Below are positions 16,926 to 24,128 of a DNA stretch of 64,000 bases, in pieces. Below the pieces are notes generated by a model. That model did not search any database and was not told the DNA's origin. It was given only the letters and a program-made list of their open reading frames with translations. Source of the stretch: Streptomyces solicavernae (lineage in GTDB: Bacteria; Actinomycetota; Actinomycetes; Streptomycetales; Streptomycetaceae); assembly GCF_029968095.1 (NCBI RefSeq), contig NZ_JASCIR010000002.1, forward strand, positions 1-64,000. The letters are read 5' to 3'. The position numbers and the translations under genes were made by a program. The first letter of the stretch is position 1. Each line of letters begins with the position of its first letter.

Positions 16926-17970
16926 ACGCCCGAGGTGCGGTCCCGGTCGCCGGTCCGGTCGCGGAGGCGTCGTTGGAGTCGTCGGCGTGGTCGGCGTCGT
17001 CGGCGGCCTCGCGCACCGGGGTGAGGCCGCGCGGCAGGGCGTCGGGCGGGGCGGGGGCGGCCCCGACCTGGTCCCTGATCTGGTCCATGACCTCCTCGGG
17101 GAGCAGGTCGGCCGGCACGGCGTGCGGCGCCTCCGGCTGTGCCGTCTCCGGCTGCGCCGTCTCCGGCTGCGCCGTCTCCGGCTGTGCCGCCTCGCCGGGC
17201 GCTGTCGTCTGCTGGGTGCTGCGCTCCAGGAACCGGAGGAGTTCGACCGGGAAGGGCAGCACCAGCGTGGAGTTCTTCTCGGCGGCGACGGCCACCACGG
17301 TCTGCAGCAGCCGCAGCTGCAGGGCGGCCGGTTCGTCCGACATCTGGTGGGCGGCCTCGGCGAGCTTCTTCGAGGCCTGCAGCTCGGCGTCGGCGTTGAT
17401 GACGCGGGCGCGGCGCTCACGGTCGGCCTCGGCCTGGCGGGCCATCGAACGCTTCATGGTCTCCGGCAGGGACACGTCCTTGATCTCGACGCGGTCGATC
17501 TGCACGCCCCAGCCCACGGCCGGGCTGTCGATCATCAGCTCCAGGCCCTGGTTGAGCTTCTCGCGGTTGGAGAGCAGGTCGTCCAGGTCGCTCTTGCCGA
17601 TGATGGACCGCAGCGAGGTCTGCGCCATCTGCGAGACCGCGAAACGGTAGTCCTCGACGTTCACGATCGCCTTGTCGGCCTCCACGACCTTGAAGTACAC
17701 CACCGCGTCCACACAGACCGTGACGTTGTCGCGGGTGATGCCCTCCTGGGCCGGCACGGGCATCGTGACGATCTGCATGTTCACCTTGCGGAGGTGATCC
17801 ACGATCGGGACGATCAGCGTGAACCCGGGCTGGCGCACTTCGCGGCGCAGCCGTCCGAGACGCAGGACCACACCGCGCTCGTACTGCTTCACGACCCGTG
17901 CCGCAGCCATCACGTAGAGCACTCCGGCGGATCCGGCCGCCCCGGCAGCGAGGATCAGTTCCTGAACCAT
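16924..17970 (-). CDS. SPFH (stomatin/prohibitin, band 7) family membrane protein
   Basis: A 348-residue slipin-like protein: N-terminal membrane anchor (LILAAGAAGSAGVLYVMAA), then a band-7 domain from about residue 25 (VVKQYERGVVLRLGR; PGFTLIVPIVDHLRKVNMQ; VEIKDVSLPETMKRSMARQAEADRERRA). Such proteins oligomerise into membrane microdomain scaffolds. The C-terminus carries four copies of QPETA from 15-base DNA repeats at 17131-17190, then an acidic low-complexity tail (DDADHADDSNDA). The ATG at 17970 has a GGGGG stretch upstream and starts right at the anchor. No NfeD partner gene adjoins. Confidence 0.9.
   Translation of the reverse strand: MVQELILAAGAAGSAGVLYVMAAARVVKQYERGVVLRLGRLRREVRQPGFTLIVPIVDHLRKVNMQIVTMPVPAQEGITRDNVTVCVDAVVYFKVVEADKAIVNVEDYRFAVSQMAQTSLRSIIGKSDLDDLLSNREKLNQGLELMIDSPAVGWGVQIDRVEIKDVSLPETMKRSMARQAEADRERRARVINADAELQASKKLAEAAHQMSDEPAALQLRLLQTVVAVAAEKNSTLVLPFPVELLRFLERSTQQTTAPGEAAQPETAQPETAQPETAQPEAPHAVPADLLPEEVMDQIRDQVGAAPAPPDALPRGLTPVREAADDADHADDSNDASATGPATGTAPRA
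17131..17190 (-). repeat. Four 15-base repeats encoding QPETA in the SPFH gene
   Basis: Four consecutive CTCCGGCTG(T/C)GCCG(T/C) units, read on the minus strand as Gln-Pro-Glu-Thr-Ala. In frame, located in the flexible tail after the band-7 domain. Confidence 0.95.
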
Positions 17971-18212
17971 GGCCGACCCCCTCGGGTCCGAGTCACTGGT
18001 GTTTACCACGGTATGGCGGTTATGCCCGTTGGTCGAGGGTCTTGCACGCATCCGCCGGCCCGCCGCGCCCGGGCCGCCGTACCGATCCGTGCGCCGCCTC
18101 ACGGCCCCGTGCGCCGCCTCACGGCCCCGTGCGCTGCCATACCGATCCGTGCGCCGTCTTACCGATCCATGACGGGCGGGCGCGGCCCCGCCGCCGCGCC
18201 CGCCGGGCGGCC

Positions 18213-18218
18213 TAGCGT
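18213..18218 (+). promoter_or_regulatory. Candidate -10 hexamer (TAGCGT), leaderless epimerase transcript
   Basis: TAGCGT ends six bases before the ATG at 18225 and no Shine-Dalgarno site is present. The same TAGCGT with a seven-base gap precedes the gene at 25507, tying two members of this locus together. The rest of 17971-18224 holds short direct repeats (CGCCGCCTCACGGCCCCGTG twice) and no gene. Confidence 0.5.
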
Positions 18219-18224
18219 GCGGGC

Positions 18225-19229
18225 ATGCGTGTACTGGTCACCGGCGGAGCCGGGTTCATCGGGTCCCATGTCGTCGAGGCGCTGGCCGCGCGCGGCCACG
18301 AGCCCGTCGTGTTCGACGCCCGCGTCGACCCCGGCGCGGACGTACGGGACGGGGCGGCCGTGGCCCGCGCCCTCGCCGGGGCCGACGCGGTCTGCCACCA
18401 GGCGGCCATGGTCGGCCTCGGCACGGGCTTCGCCGACGCCCCCGACTACGCCTCGCACAACGACGTCGGCACCGCCGTCCTGCTCGCCGCGATGGCCGGG
18501 GCGGGCGTGCGCCGGCTCGTCCTCGCGGGCTCGATGGTCGTGTACGGGGAGGGCCGCTACGACTGCGCCCGGCACGGCCGGGTCCGCCCCGGGCCGCGCA
18601 CCGTCGAGGACCTGGACGCGGGCCGGTTCGAGCCGAGGTGCCCGGAGTGCGGGGCGTGGCTCGCGCCGGGGCTCGTCGGCGAGGACGCGCCGCTGGACCC
18701 GCGGAACGTGTACGCCGCGACCAAGGTGGCCCAGGAGCACCTGGCGGCCGCGTGGGCGCGGGACACCGGGGGCACGGCGGTCTCGCTGCGCTACCACAAC
18801 GTCTACGGCCCCCGGATGCCCCGCGACACCCCGTACGCGGGCGTGGCCTCCTTCTTCCGCTCGGCGCTCGCCCGCGGGCAGGCGCCGACGGTGTACGAGG
18901 ACGGTGCGCAGCGGCGGGACTTCGTGCACGTACGGGACGTGGCGGCGGCCAACGCCCTGGCCCTGGAGGCGGACCCGGCGGGCGGCGCGCTCACCGCGTA
19001 CAACACCGGCAGCGGCGAGCCGCACACGGTCGGCGAGCTGGCCGCGGAGCTGGCGGCGGCGCACGGCGGCCCGGCGCCGCGCGTCACGGGCGAGTACCGC
19101 CTCGGCGACGTCCGCCACATCACCGCGGACTCCGCGCGGCTGCGCACCGAACTCGGCTGGCACCCGGAGGTCGGCTTCGCGGCGGGCGTACGGGAGTTCG
19201 CGGGAGCGGAGCTCCGGGGGGCCCGATAG
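18225..19229 (+). CDS. NAD-dependent nucleotide-sugar epimerase/dehydratase
   Basis: A 334-residue extended SDR: MRVLVTGGAGFIGSHVVEAL (Gly-rich NAD motif at residues 7-13), the catalytic motif NVYAATKVAQ (Tyr/Lys near 165-169), and PRDTPYAGVASFFRSAL with a substrate-binding Arg. An unusual insertion near residues 130-150 carries CPECGAWL, with further Cys (YDCARHG) upstream, a possible metal-binding or structural loop not found in GalE-like enzymes generally. It opens a locus of glycosyltransferase and related genes, so it may supply an activated sugar. The exact substrate cannot be told from sequence. Confidence 0.9.
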   Translation: MRVLVTGGAGFIGSHVVEALAARGHEPVVFDARVDPGADVRDGAAVARALAGADAVCHQAAMVGLGTGFADAPDYASHNDVGTAVLLAAMAGAGVRRLVLAGSMVVYGEGRYDCARHGRVRPGPRTVEDLDAGRFEPRCPECGAWLAPGLVGEDAPLDPRNVYAATKVAQEHLAAAWARDTGGTAVSLRYHNVYGPRMPRDTPYAGVASFFRSALARGQAPTVYEDGAQRRDFVHVRDVAAANALALEADPAGGALTAYNTGSGEPHTVGELAAELAAAHGGPAPRVTGEYRLGDVRHITADSARLRTELGWHPEVGFAAGVREFAGAELRGAR

Positions 19230-19308
19230 GGGAGAAGGGCAGGGAGGGGAGAAGGGGCGGGGGAGGGGACAAGGGCGGGGAGGAGACAAGGGCGGGGAGG
19301 GGAGAAGA
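19228..19308 (+). other. G-rich purine tract between convergent genes
   Basis: About 80 bases of almost pure G/A on the plus strand (repeats of GGGGAGAAGGG, GGGGACAAGGGC) with at least eight runs of three or more G. It fills the gap between the epimerase stop and the histidine-kinase stop. Such DNA can form G-quadruplexes or triplexes and may act as a transcription barrier; no classical hairpin terminator is seen. Confidence 0.7.
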
Positions 19309-19317
19309 CGGCCGGGT

Positions 19318-20430
19318 TCAGGACTCCGCCAGCGGCAGCGTCACCTCGAAGCGGCAGCCGCCGGAGATGTTGCGGACCGCGGCCCGGCCCCGGTGGGCCT
19401 CGACGATGCCGCGCACAATGGCGAGCCCGAGGCCCGCGCCGGCCGGAGGCGTACGGGCGTCGGAGCCGCGCCAGCCCGTGTCGAAGACGCGCGGCAGGTC
19501 CTGTTCGGGGATGCCGCCGCAGCCGTCGGAGACGGAGAGCACCGCTCCGTCCGCGCGGCGTTCCACGGCCACCTCGACCGTGCCGTCGGCCGGGGTGCGG
19601 CGGATCGCGTTGACCAGGAGGTTGCCCAGGACGCGGCTCATCTCCTTGCCGTCGGCCTGCACGGGCACCGCCTCGACCCGCTCGCCGACCAGCCGTACGC
19701 CCAGTTCGCGGGCGAGCGGGGCGGCGCCCGCGAGCGCGTCGCCGACCAGGTCGTACAGGGAGAGCCGGGAGAGCGAGAGCGTCAGGGCGCCCGCGTGGAT
19801 GCGGGACAGCTCGAAGAGGTCGCCGACCATGCCGTTGAGGCGCTCCACGTCGGTCCGTATCTGCCGGAAGAAGCGCTCCGGGTCGGCGGCGACCCCGTCC
19901 TCCAGGGCCTCCGCCATCGCGCGCAGACCGGCGAGCGGGGTGCGCAGGTCGTGCGAGATCCACGCGACCAGCTCGCGCCGGGACGCCTCAAGGGCCCGCT
20001 CCCGGTCCCGGGACTCGGCGAGCCTCGCGCTGGTGGCGGCCAACTCGCTGCTGAGCAGGGCGAGTTCACCGGGCACGGGGCCTTCGGGGGCGGTGTACGC
20101 GCCGCCGTCGCCGAACGAGCGGGCGGCGAGCTGCAGGTCGCGGCTGCGGGCGACCACCCAGCGGCCGAGCAGCAGCGCCGTCGCGAGCGACACGACGGCG
20201 GCCATCGCGACCACCGTCGTGACGACGCTCAGGTCGTGCGGGGACAGGAACATCGCCCACGCCACGGCGAGCGTCCCGGCGAGCATCGCGGTCACGGCGA
20301 CGACGGCCACGACGGCGACGGACACGGTCAGCGAGCGGTGCCGCAGCAGCCGCAACACGCCCGCCCCGAGCAGCCCGGCGACACCCGCACCCAGGAGGGC
20401 GAACAGGGCGATCAGCAGCATCTCGCGCAT
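19318..20430 (-). CDS. Sensor histidine kinase (OmpR/PhoQ-like two-component partner)
   Basis: A 370-residue membrane kinase with three hydrophobic segments in its first 95 residues and essentially no extracellular sensor domain. The phospho-acceptor box is ISHDLRTPLAGL (His160), the N box is GNLLVNAIRR near 265, the G1 box SDGCGGI near 318, and the G2 box GAGLGLAIVRG near 342. The DxGxG loop reads DGCGG, slightly atypical. The ATG at 20430 overlaps the response-regulator stop by one base (TGATG), so the pair is co-translated. A short input region suggests it senses membrane or envelope state rather than an external solute; that is inference. Confidence 0.92.
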   Translation of the reverse strand: MREMLLIALFALLGAGVAGLLGAGVLRLLRHRSLTVSVAVVAVVAVTAMLAGTLAVAWAMFLSPHDLSVVTTVVAMAAVVSLATALLLGRWVVARSRDLQLAARSFGDGGAYTAPEGPVPGELALLSSELAATSARLAESRDRERALEASRRELVAWISHDLRTPLAGLRAMAEALEDGVAADPERFFRQIRTDVERLNGMVGDLFELSRIHAGALTLSLSRLSLYDLVGDALAGAAPLARELGVRLVGERVEAVPVQADGKEMSRVLGNLLVNAIRRTPADGTVEVAVERRADGAVLSVSDGCGGIPEQDLPRVFDTGWRGSDARTPPAGAGLGLAIVRGIVEAHRGRAAVRNISGGCRFEVTLPLAES

Positions 20431-21368
20431 CACTGCCCCCCTCGGTCGGACGGGAACTCCGCCGTCACGGCGCCGGATTCCGGCACGCCGCCAGCCATGT
20501 GCGGCCCGTCCGGAGCGGGTTCGCCGTCCGCCCCCTCCGGCTCGAACCGGTACCCCACGCCCCACACCGTGCGGATCAGCCGTGGCCGGGCCGGGTCCTG
20601 TTCGACCTTGCTGCGGAGGCGGCGGACGTGCACCGTCACCGTCGACAGGTCGCCGAAGTCCCAGCCCCACACCTCGTGCATCAGGTCCTCGCGGCTGTGG
20701 GCGCGGCCCGGGTGCCGCAGGAAGTGGGTGAGCAGGTCGAACTCGCGCAGGGTGAGGGCGAGTTCGGCGCCGTTCCTGGTGGCGCGGCGCGCGGCCGGGT
20801 CCACCGTGAGGCCGCCCGCGCTCAGCGGTCGCGTGCCCTCGGCGGGGCGGGCCCGGCGCAGCACCGACGCGACCCGCAGGACCAGTTCGCGCGGGCTGAA
20901 CGGCTTGGTGACGTAGTCGTCGGCGCCCACTTCGAGGCCCAGGATCCGGTCCTCCGCGTCGCCGCGCGCGGTGAGCATGATCACTGGTACGGGCCCGTGC
21001 GCGCGCAGCCGGCGGCACACCTCCAGGCCGTCCATGCCGGGCAGCATCAGGTCGAGCACCACCAGGTCGGGGCGGCGCGCGGCGGCCCGGTCGAGGGCGG
21101 CGGGCCCGTCGGCGGCGCGGTCCACGGCGTACCCGGCGCGGTCCAGGTATCCGGCGACGACCTCGGCGACCGTCGGGTCGTCGTCCACCACCAGGACCAG
21201 GGGGCGGTCCGAGGCGGTGAGGTCCGCGGGGGTCGCGGGGTCCGTGAGGTCCGCGGGGGTCGCGGGGTCCGTGAGGTCCGCGGGGGTCGCGGGGTCCGTG
21301 AGGTCCGCGGGGGTCGCGGGGCCCGCGGGGGTCGCTCCCGGCGTCGCTTCGTACGGCTGCTGCTCCAT
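20430..21368 (-). CDS. OmpR-family response regulator with repeat-expanded N-terminus
   Basis: A 312-residue regulator: receiver domain from about residue 56 (LVLVVDDDP; phospho-acceptor Asp106 in LVVLDLMLPGMDG; Lys155 in DYVTKPFSP), then a winged-helix DNA-binding domain near 185-285 (LTLREFDLLTHFLRHPGRAHSREDL; VTVHVRRLRSKVE; IRTVWGVGYRFEP). The first 55 residues are unusual: four copies of a nine-residue unit TPADLTDPA from 27-base DNA repeats. The ATG at 21368 leaves 123 bases to the divergent glycosyltransferase, which it may control. Confidence 0.93.
   Translation of the reverse strand: MEQQPYEATPGATPAGPATPADLTDPATPADLTDPATPADLTDPATPADLTASDRPLVLVVDDDPTVAEVVAGYLDRAGYAVDRAADGPAALDRAAARRPDLVVLDLMLPGMDGLEVCRRLRAHGPVPVIMLTARGDAEDRILGLEVGADDYVTKPFSPRELVLRVASVLRRARPAEGTRPLSAGGLTVDPAARRATRNGAELALTLREFDLLTHFLRHPGRAHSREDLMHEVWGWDFGDLSTVTVHVRRLRSKVEQDPARPRLIRTVWGVGYRFEPEGADGEPAPDGPHMAGGVPESGAVTAEFPSDRGGQ
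21217..21324 (-). repeat. Four 27-base tandem repeats in the response-regulator leader
   Basis: Units starting GTGAGGTCCGCGGGGGTCGC on the plus strand repeat every 27 bases, nearly without change, and encode TPADLTDPA on the minus strand ahead of the receiver domain. Confidence 0.95.
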
Positions 21369-21437
21369 GCCCACAGCCTCGCACCGCGCGCGGACGGGCG
21401 TCGCGCACGGGGGCGGGGTGCGGGTGGACGTCCGCGT

Positions 21438-21461
21438 TCCGTAAGGACGTGGTGTCCGTAA
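21438..21461. promoter_or_regulatory. Direct repeat TCCGTAA x2 in the divergent promoter region
   Basis: TCCGTAA occurs at 21438-21444 and 21455-21461 in the 123-base gap between the response regulator and the glycosyltransferase. OmpR-type regulators bind direct repeats, so this is a candidate autoregulatory site, though the 17-base offset is longer than their usual 10-11. Confidence 0.3.
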
Positions 21462-21491
21462 TGTCGGAGTCTGCTTCGTAGGGTGACATCC

Positions 21492-22277
21492 GTGACGACC
21501 CCGAGCCCCACCCCGAGCCCCACGCCCAGCCCGCCCCCGAGCCCCACGCCCGGCCCGGCCCCGCACCCCGGCGCCGCGCCCGCGCCCCCCGATGTCGACG
21601 TCATCCTGCCGTGCCTGGACGAGGCCGAGGCCCTGCCCTGGGTGCTGGCCCGGATCCCGGACGGCTGGCGCGCCCTCGTCGTGGACAACGGCTCCACCGA
21701 CGGCTCGGCGGAAATCGCCCGCGCGCACGGCGCGACCGTGGTCCGCGAGGAGCGCCGCGGCTTCGGCGCCGCCTGCCACGCGGGCCTGACCGCCGCCACC
21801 GCCGACATCGTGTGCTTCTGCGACTGCGACGCCTCCCTCGACCCGTCGCTGCTCGTCCCCTTCGTACGCGAAGTGCGCGCCGGGCAGGCGGACTTGGTGC
21901 TCGGCCGCAGACGCCCGCAGGCCCGTGCCGCCTGGCCGTCGCACGCCCGCCTCGGCAACCTCGCCCTCGCCCGCATGCTGCGCCGCCGCACCGGCCTGCG
22001 CCTGCACGACCTCGGCCCGCTGCGCGCCGCCCGCCGCACGCCGCTGCTCGGCCTCGGCCTCACCGACCGGCGCAGCGGCTACCCGCTGCAGATGGTCGTC
22101 CGCGCCGCCGACGCTGGCTGGCGCGTCACCGAGCACGCCGTCCCGTACCTGCCGCGCACCGGCCGCTCCAAGGTCACCGGCACCTGGCGGGGGACCTGGC
22201 AGGCGGTACGGGACATGCGCGGCGTCCTGGCCGAACCACCGCCCGCCCGCACCCGCCCGATCGGAGGCCGACGGTGA
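21492..22277 (+). CDS. Family-2 glycosyltransferase
   Basis: A 261-residue GT-A fold enzyme: DVDVILPCLDEAEALPWVLARIP near residues 33-55, VDNGSTDGS near 66-74 for nucleotide binding, and CFCDCDASLDP near 107-117 containing the DxD-type metal site. There are no membrane segments. A Pro/Ser/Thr-rich N-terminus (SPTPSPTPSPPPSPTPGP) is repetitive. The GTG at 21492 was chosen over the GTG at 21483 because AGGG lies eight bases ahead of it. The downstream gene overlaps its stop (GTGA), and the two products often occur together in bacterial genomes, suggesting joint action on one glycan. Confidence 0.9.
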   Translation: MTTPSPTPSPTPSPPPSPTPGPAPHPGAAPAPPDVDVILPCLDEAEALPWVLARIPDGWRALVVDNGSTDGSAEIARAHGATVVREERRGFGAACHAGLTAATADIVCFCDCDASLDPSLLVPFVREVRAGQADLVLGRRRPQARAAWPSHARLGNLALARMLRRRTGLRLHDLGPLRAARRTPLLGLGLTDRRSGYPLQMVVRAADAGWRVTEHAVPYLPRTGRSKVTGTWRGTWQAVRDMRGVLAEPPPARTRPIGGRR

Positions 22278-22912
22278 GCGCTTCCCTCACCCTGCTCGTC
22301 ATCGCCAAGGAGCCGCTGCCGGGGCGGGTCAAGACGCGGCTCACCCCGCCGTTCACGCCCGCGCAGGCCGCCCGCCTGGCCGAGGCGGCGCTCGTCGACA
22401 CCCTGCGCGCCGTCGCCGCGGCCCCCGCCCGGCGCCGCCTCCTCGTCCTCGAAGGCCGCCCCGGACCCTGGCTGCCGCCCGGCTTCGACGTCGTGCCGCA
22501 GTCCGCGGGCGGGCTCGACGCGCGCCTCGCCGACGCCTTCGCCGCCTGCGCCGGGCCCGCCCTGCTCATCGGCATGGACACCCCGCAGGTCACCCCCGAG
22601 CTCCTGGACGTCCCGCTCGCCGACGGCGAGGCGTGCTTCGGGCCCGCCGAGGACGGCGGCTTCTGGGCGCTCGGCCTGGCCGCCCCCGACCCCGCACTCG
22701 TCCGGGGCGTGCCCATGTCGTCCCCGGACACCGGCGCCGTGCAGCGCGCCCGCCTCGTCGACGCGGGCCTGCGGGTACGGGACCTGCCACGCCTGCGCGA
22801 CGTCGACACGGCCGCGGACGCGACCGCGGTCGCCGCCCGCGCCCCGCACGGCCGCTTCGCCGCCGAACTGTCCCGGCTCCGGGCCGCGGGCGCACAGGTG
22901 CACGGCCGGTGA
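22274..22912 (+). CDS. DUF2064 (TIGR04282-type) glycosyltransferase-like protein
   Basis: A 212-residue protein with a nucleotidyl/glycosyl-transferase-like fold: LLVIAKEPLPGRVKTRLTPPFTPAQAARL at residues 7-35 (the family signature AK.P.PG.VKTRL), LLIGMDTPQVTPELL near 98-112, and GPAEDGGFWALGL near 124-136. The family is named in databases for arsenosugar-related gene neighbourhoods, but no arsenic methyltransferase is evident here, so no such role is claimed. Coupled by four-base overlaps to the genes on both sides. Confidence 0.88.
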   Translation: MSASLTLLVIAKEPLPGRVKTRLTPPFTPAQAARLAEAALVDTLRAVAAAPARRRLLVLEGRPGPWLPPGFDVVPQSAGGLDARLADAFAACAGPALLIGMDTPQVTPELLDVPLADGEACFGPAEDGGFWALGLAAPDPALVRGVPMSSPDTGAVQRARLVDAGLRVRDLPRLRDVDTAADATAVAARAPHGRFAAELSRLRAAGAQVHGR

Positions 22913-23790
22913 GCGCGGTGTCCGGCCGGCGCTCCGGCCCTGCGACGGGGCGGAGTTGGGGCGCCGACCCCAGCGCGTTCCGTGCCGCGGACCTGGACCC
23001 CAGCGCGTTCCGTGCCGCGGACCCGGACGCCGACCCTTACGCGGACGCGCTGCGGGTCGGCCGGGGGCCGCTGTTCCTGCGGCGGGCCGACGGCCGGCTG
23101 CTGCCCCTCGACGTGGAGCGGTGGTGCGGCGCCGCCGACGCCGCGGATCTGGCGCTGCTCGAACGGTGCGAGGGCGCCGTGCTCGACGTGGGCTGCGGGC
23201 CCGGCCGGCTCGTCGCGGAACTCGCGGCCCGGGGCCGGACCGCGCTCGGCGTCGACGTCAGCGAGGCCGCCGTCGCCCGTACCGTCGCGCTCGGCGGGCA
23301 GGCCCTGGTCCGCTGCGTGTTCGCGACGCTGCCCGGCGAGGGCCGCTGGGGGACGGCCCTGCTGGCCGACGGCAACCTCGGCATCGGCGGCGACGTGCCC
23401 GCCCTGCTCGACCGGATGGCCCGACTCCTCGCCCCGCAGGGCCTGTTGATGGTCGAGACCGAGCCGGCGGACGTGGACGAGAGCGTGGAGGTGCGCCTGG
23501 TCGGCACCGGCGCCGTCAGCGCCCCGTTCCGCTGGGCGCGGCTCGGCACGCCCGCCCTCCTGCGCCGCGCCCGCGCCCTCGGCTGGCGGGCCGAGGCTCA
23601 CTGGGAGGCCGGCGGCCGCGCCTTCGTCGCGCTGCGCGCCCGCGAACGCCGCCGGGACCCGGACCGCGACCGCCGTTCGGACCGCGACCGCGCCGCGAGC
23701 AACAGCGCCGAACCCGCGAACAGAGCGGCCGTGACCAGCAGCCAGCGCGCCAGGAAGTCGTCGCCGGACAGCCCCGTCGCCCCCGCGTAA
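22909..23790 (+). CDS. Class I SAM-dependent methyltransferase
   Basis: A 293-residue protein with the SAM-binding motif VLDVGCGPGRLVAEL near residues 94-108 and acidic ALGVDVSEAAV near 118. The N-terminus contains a perfect two-copy 30-base repeat (DPSAFRAAD twice, 22966-23025). The GTG at 22909 overlaps the upstream stop. The last 64 codons, highly charged (RERRRDPDRDRRSDRDR), lie over the 3' end of a convergent membrane-protein gene for 193 bases. This is unusual, and the domain itself appears complete by about residue 240. Possible role: O- or C-methylation of a sugar made by the neighbours. Confidence 0.85.
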   Translation: MSAVSGRRSGPATGRSWGADPSAFRAADLDPSAFRAADPDADPYADALRVGRGPLFLRRADGRLLPLDVERWCGAADAADLALLERCEGAVLDVGCGPGRLVAELAARGRTALGVDVSEAAVARTVALGGQALVRCVFATLPGEGRWGTALLADGNLGIGGDVPALLDRMARLLAPQGLLMVETEPADVDESVEVRLVGTGAVSAPFRWARLGTPALLRRARALGWRAEAHWEAGGRAFVALRARERRRDPDRDRRSDRDRAASNSAEPANRAAVTSSQRARKSSPDSPVAPA

Positions 23791-24128
23791 CGCTCCTCGA
23801 CCCGCCCGCTGATCAGCGGGAACCACACGAGCAGCAGCAGCCCGGACAACAGTGCGGGCCCCCGGACGTACGGCAGCCACGTCCGCCTGCCGCAGGCGCC
23901 GAGGAGCCGGACGGCCGCGCGGTCGAGGGCCGCGTAGCAGGGCAGCAGCACCAGGTCGTGCAGCAGCGCCGAGCCGGCGAACCACAGCGCCACCGGCACC
24001 GCCTCGCCCGCGAGCAGCCGTACCCCCGCGTATCCGGCGAGCGCGAACGAGCAGGCGAGCAGCAGGAGTTGGTAGGGGCTGCCGGTCAGCTCGCGGAGCG
24101 AGCGGCGCCCACGGATTCGCGTACGCAT
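23598..24128 (-). CDS. Small polytopic membrane protein, unknown function
   Basis: A 176-residue protein with about four membrane spans (YQLLLLACSFALAGYAGVRLL; LWFAGSALLHDLVLLPCYAAL; LPYVRGPALLSGLLLLVWFPL; LLVTAALFAGSALLLAAR) and a basic Arg/Ser-rich tail. The ATG at 24128 overlaps the stop of the upstream oxidoreductase gene by one base (TGATG), so the two are co-translated, perhaps as a membrane partner of the redox enzyme. Its tail coding region overlaps the convergent methyltransferase gene by 193 bases. I do not recognise the family. Confidence 0.78.
   Translation of the reverse strand: MRTRIRGRRSLRELTGSPYQLLLLACSFALAGYAGVRLLAGEAVPVALWFAGSALLHDLVLLPCYAALDRAAVRLLGACGRRTWLPYVRGPALLSGLLLLVWFPLISGRVEERYAGATGLSGDDFLARWLLVTAALFAGSALLLAARSRSERRSRSGSRRRSRARSATKARPPASQ

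Noticed and set aside
16887..20916. Long plus-strand frame spanning the SPFH and two-component genes
   Set aside because: It crosses several genes with good domains on the other strand and has no coherent domain itself.
22274..23790. Arsenosugar biosynthesis locus, from the database name of the DUF2064 family
   Set aside because: No arsenite methyltransferase with its cysteine set and no radical-SAM enzyme are present; the name reflects associations in other organisms only.
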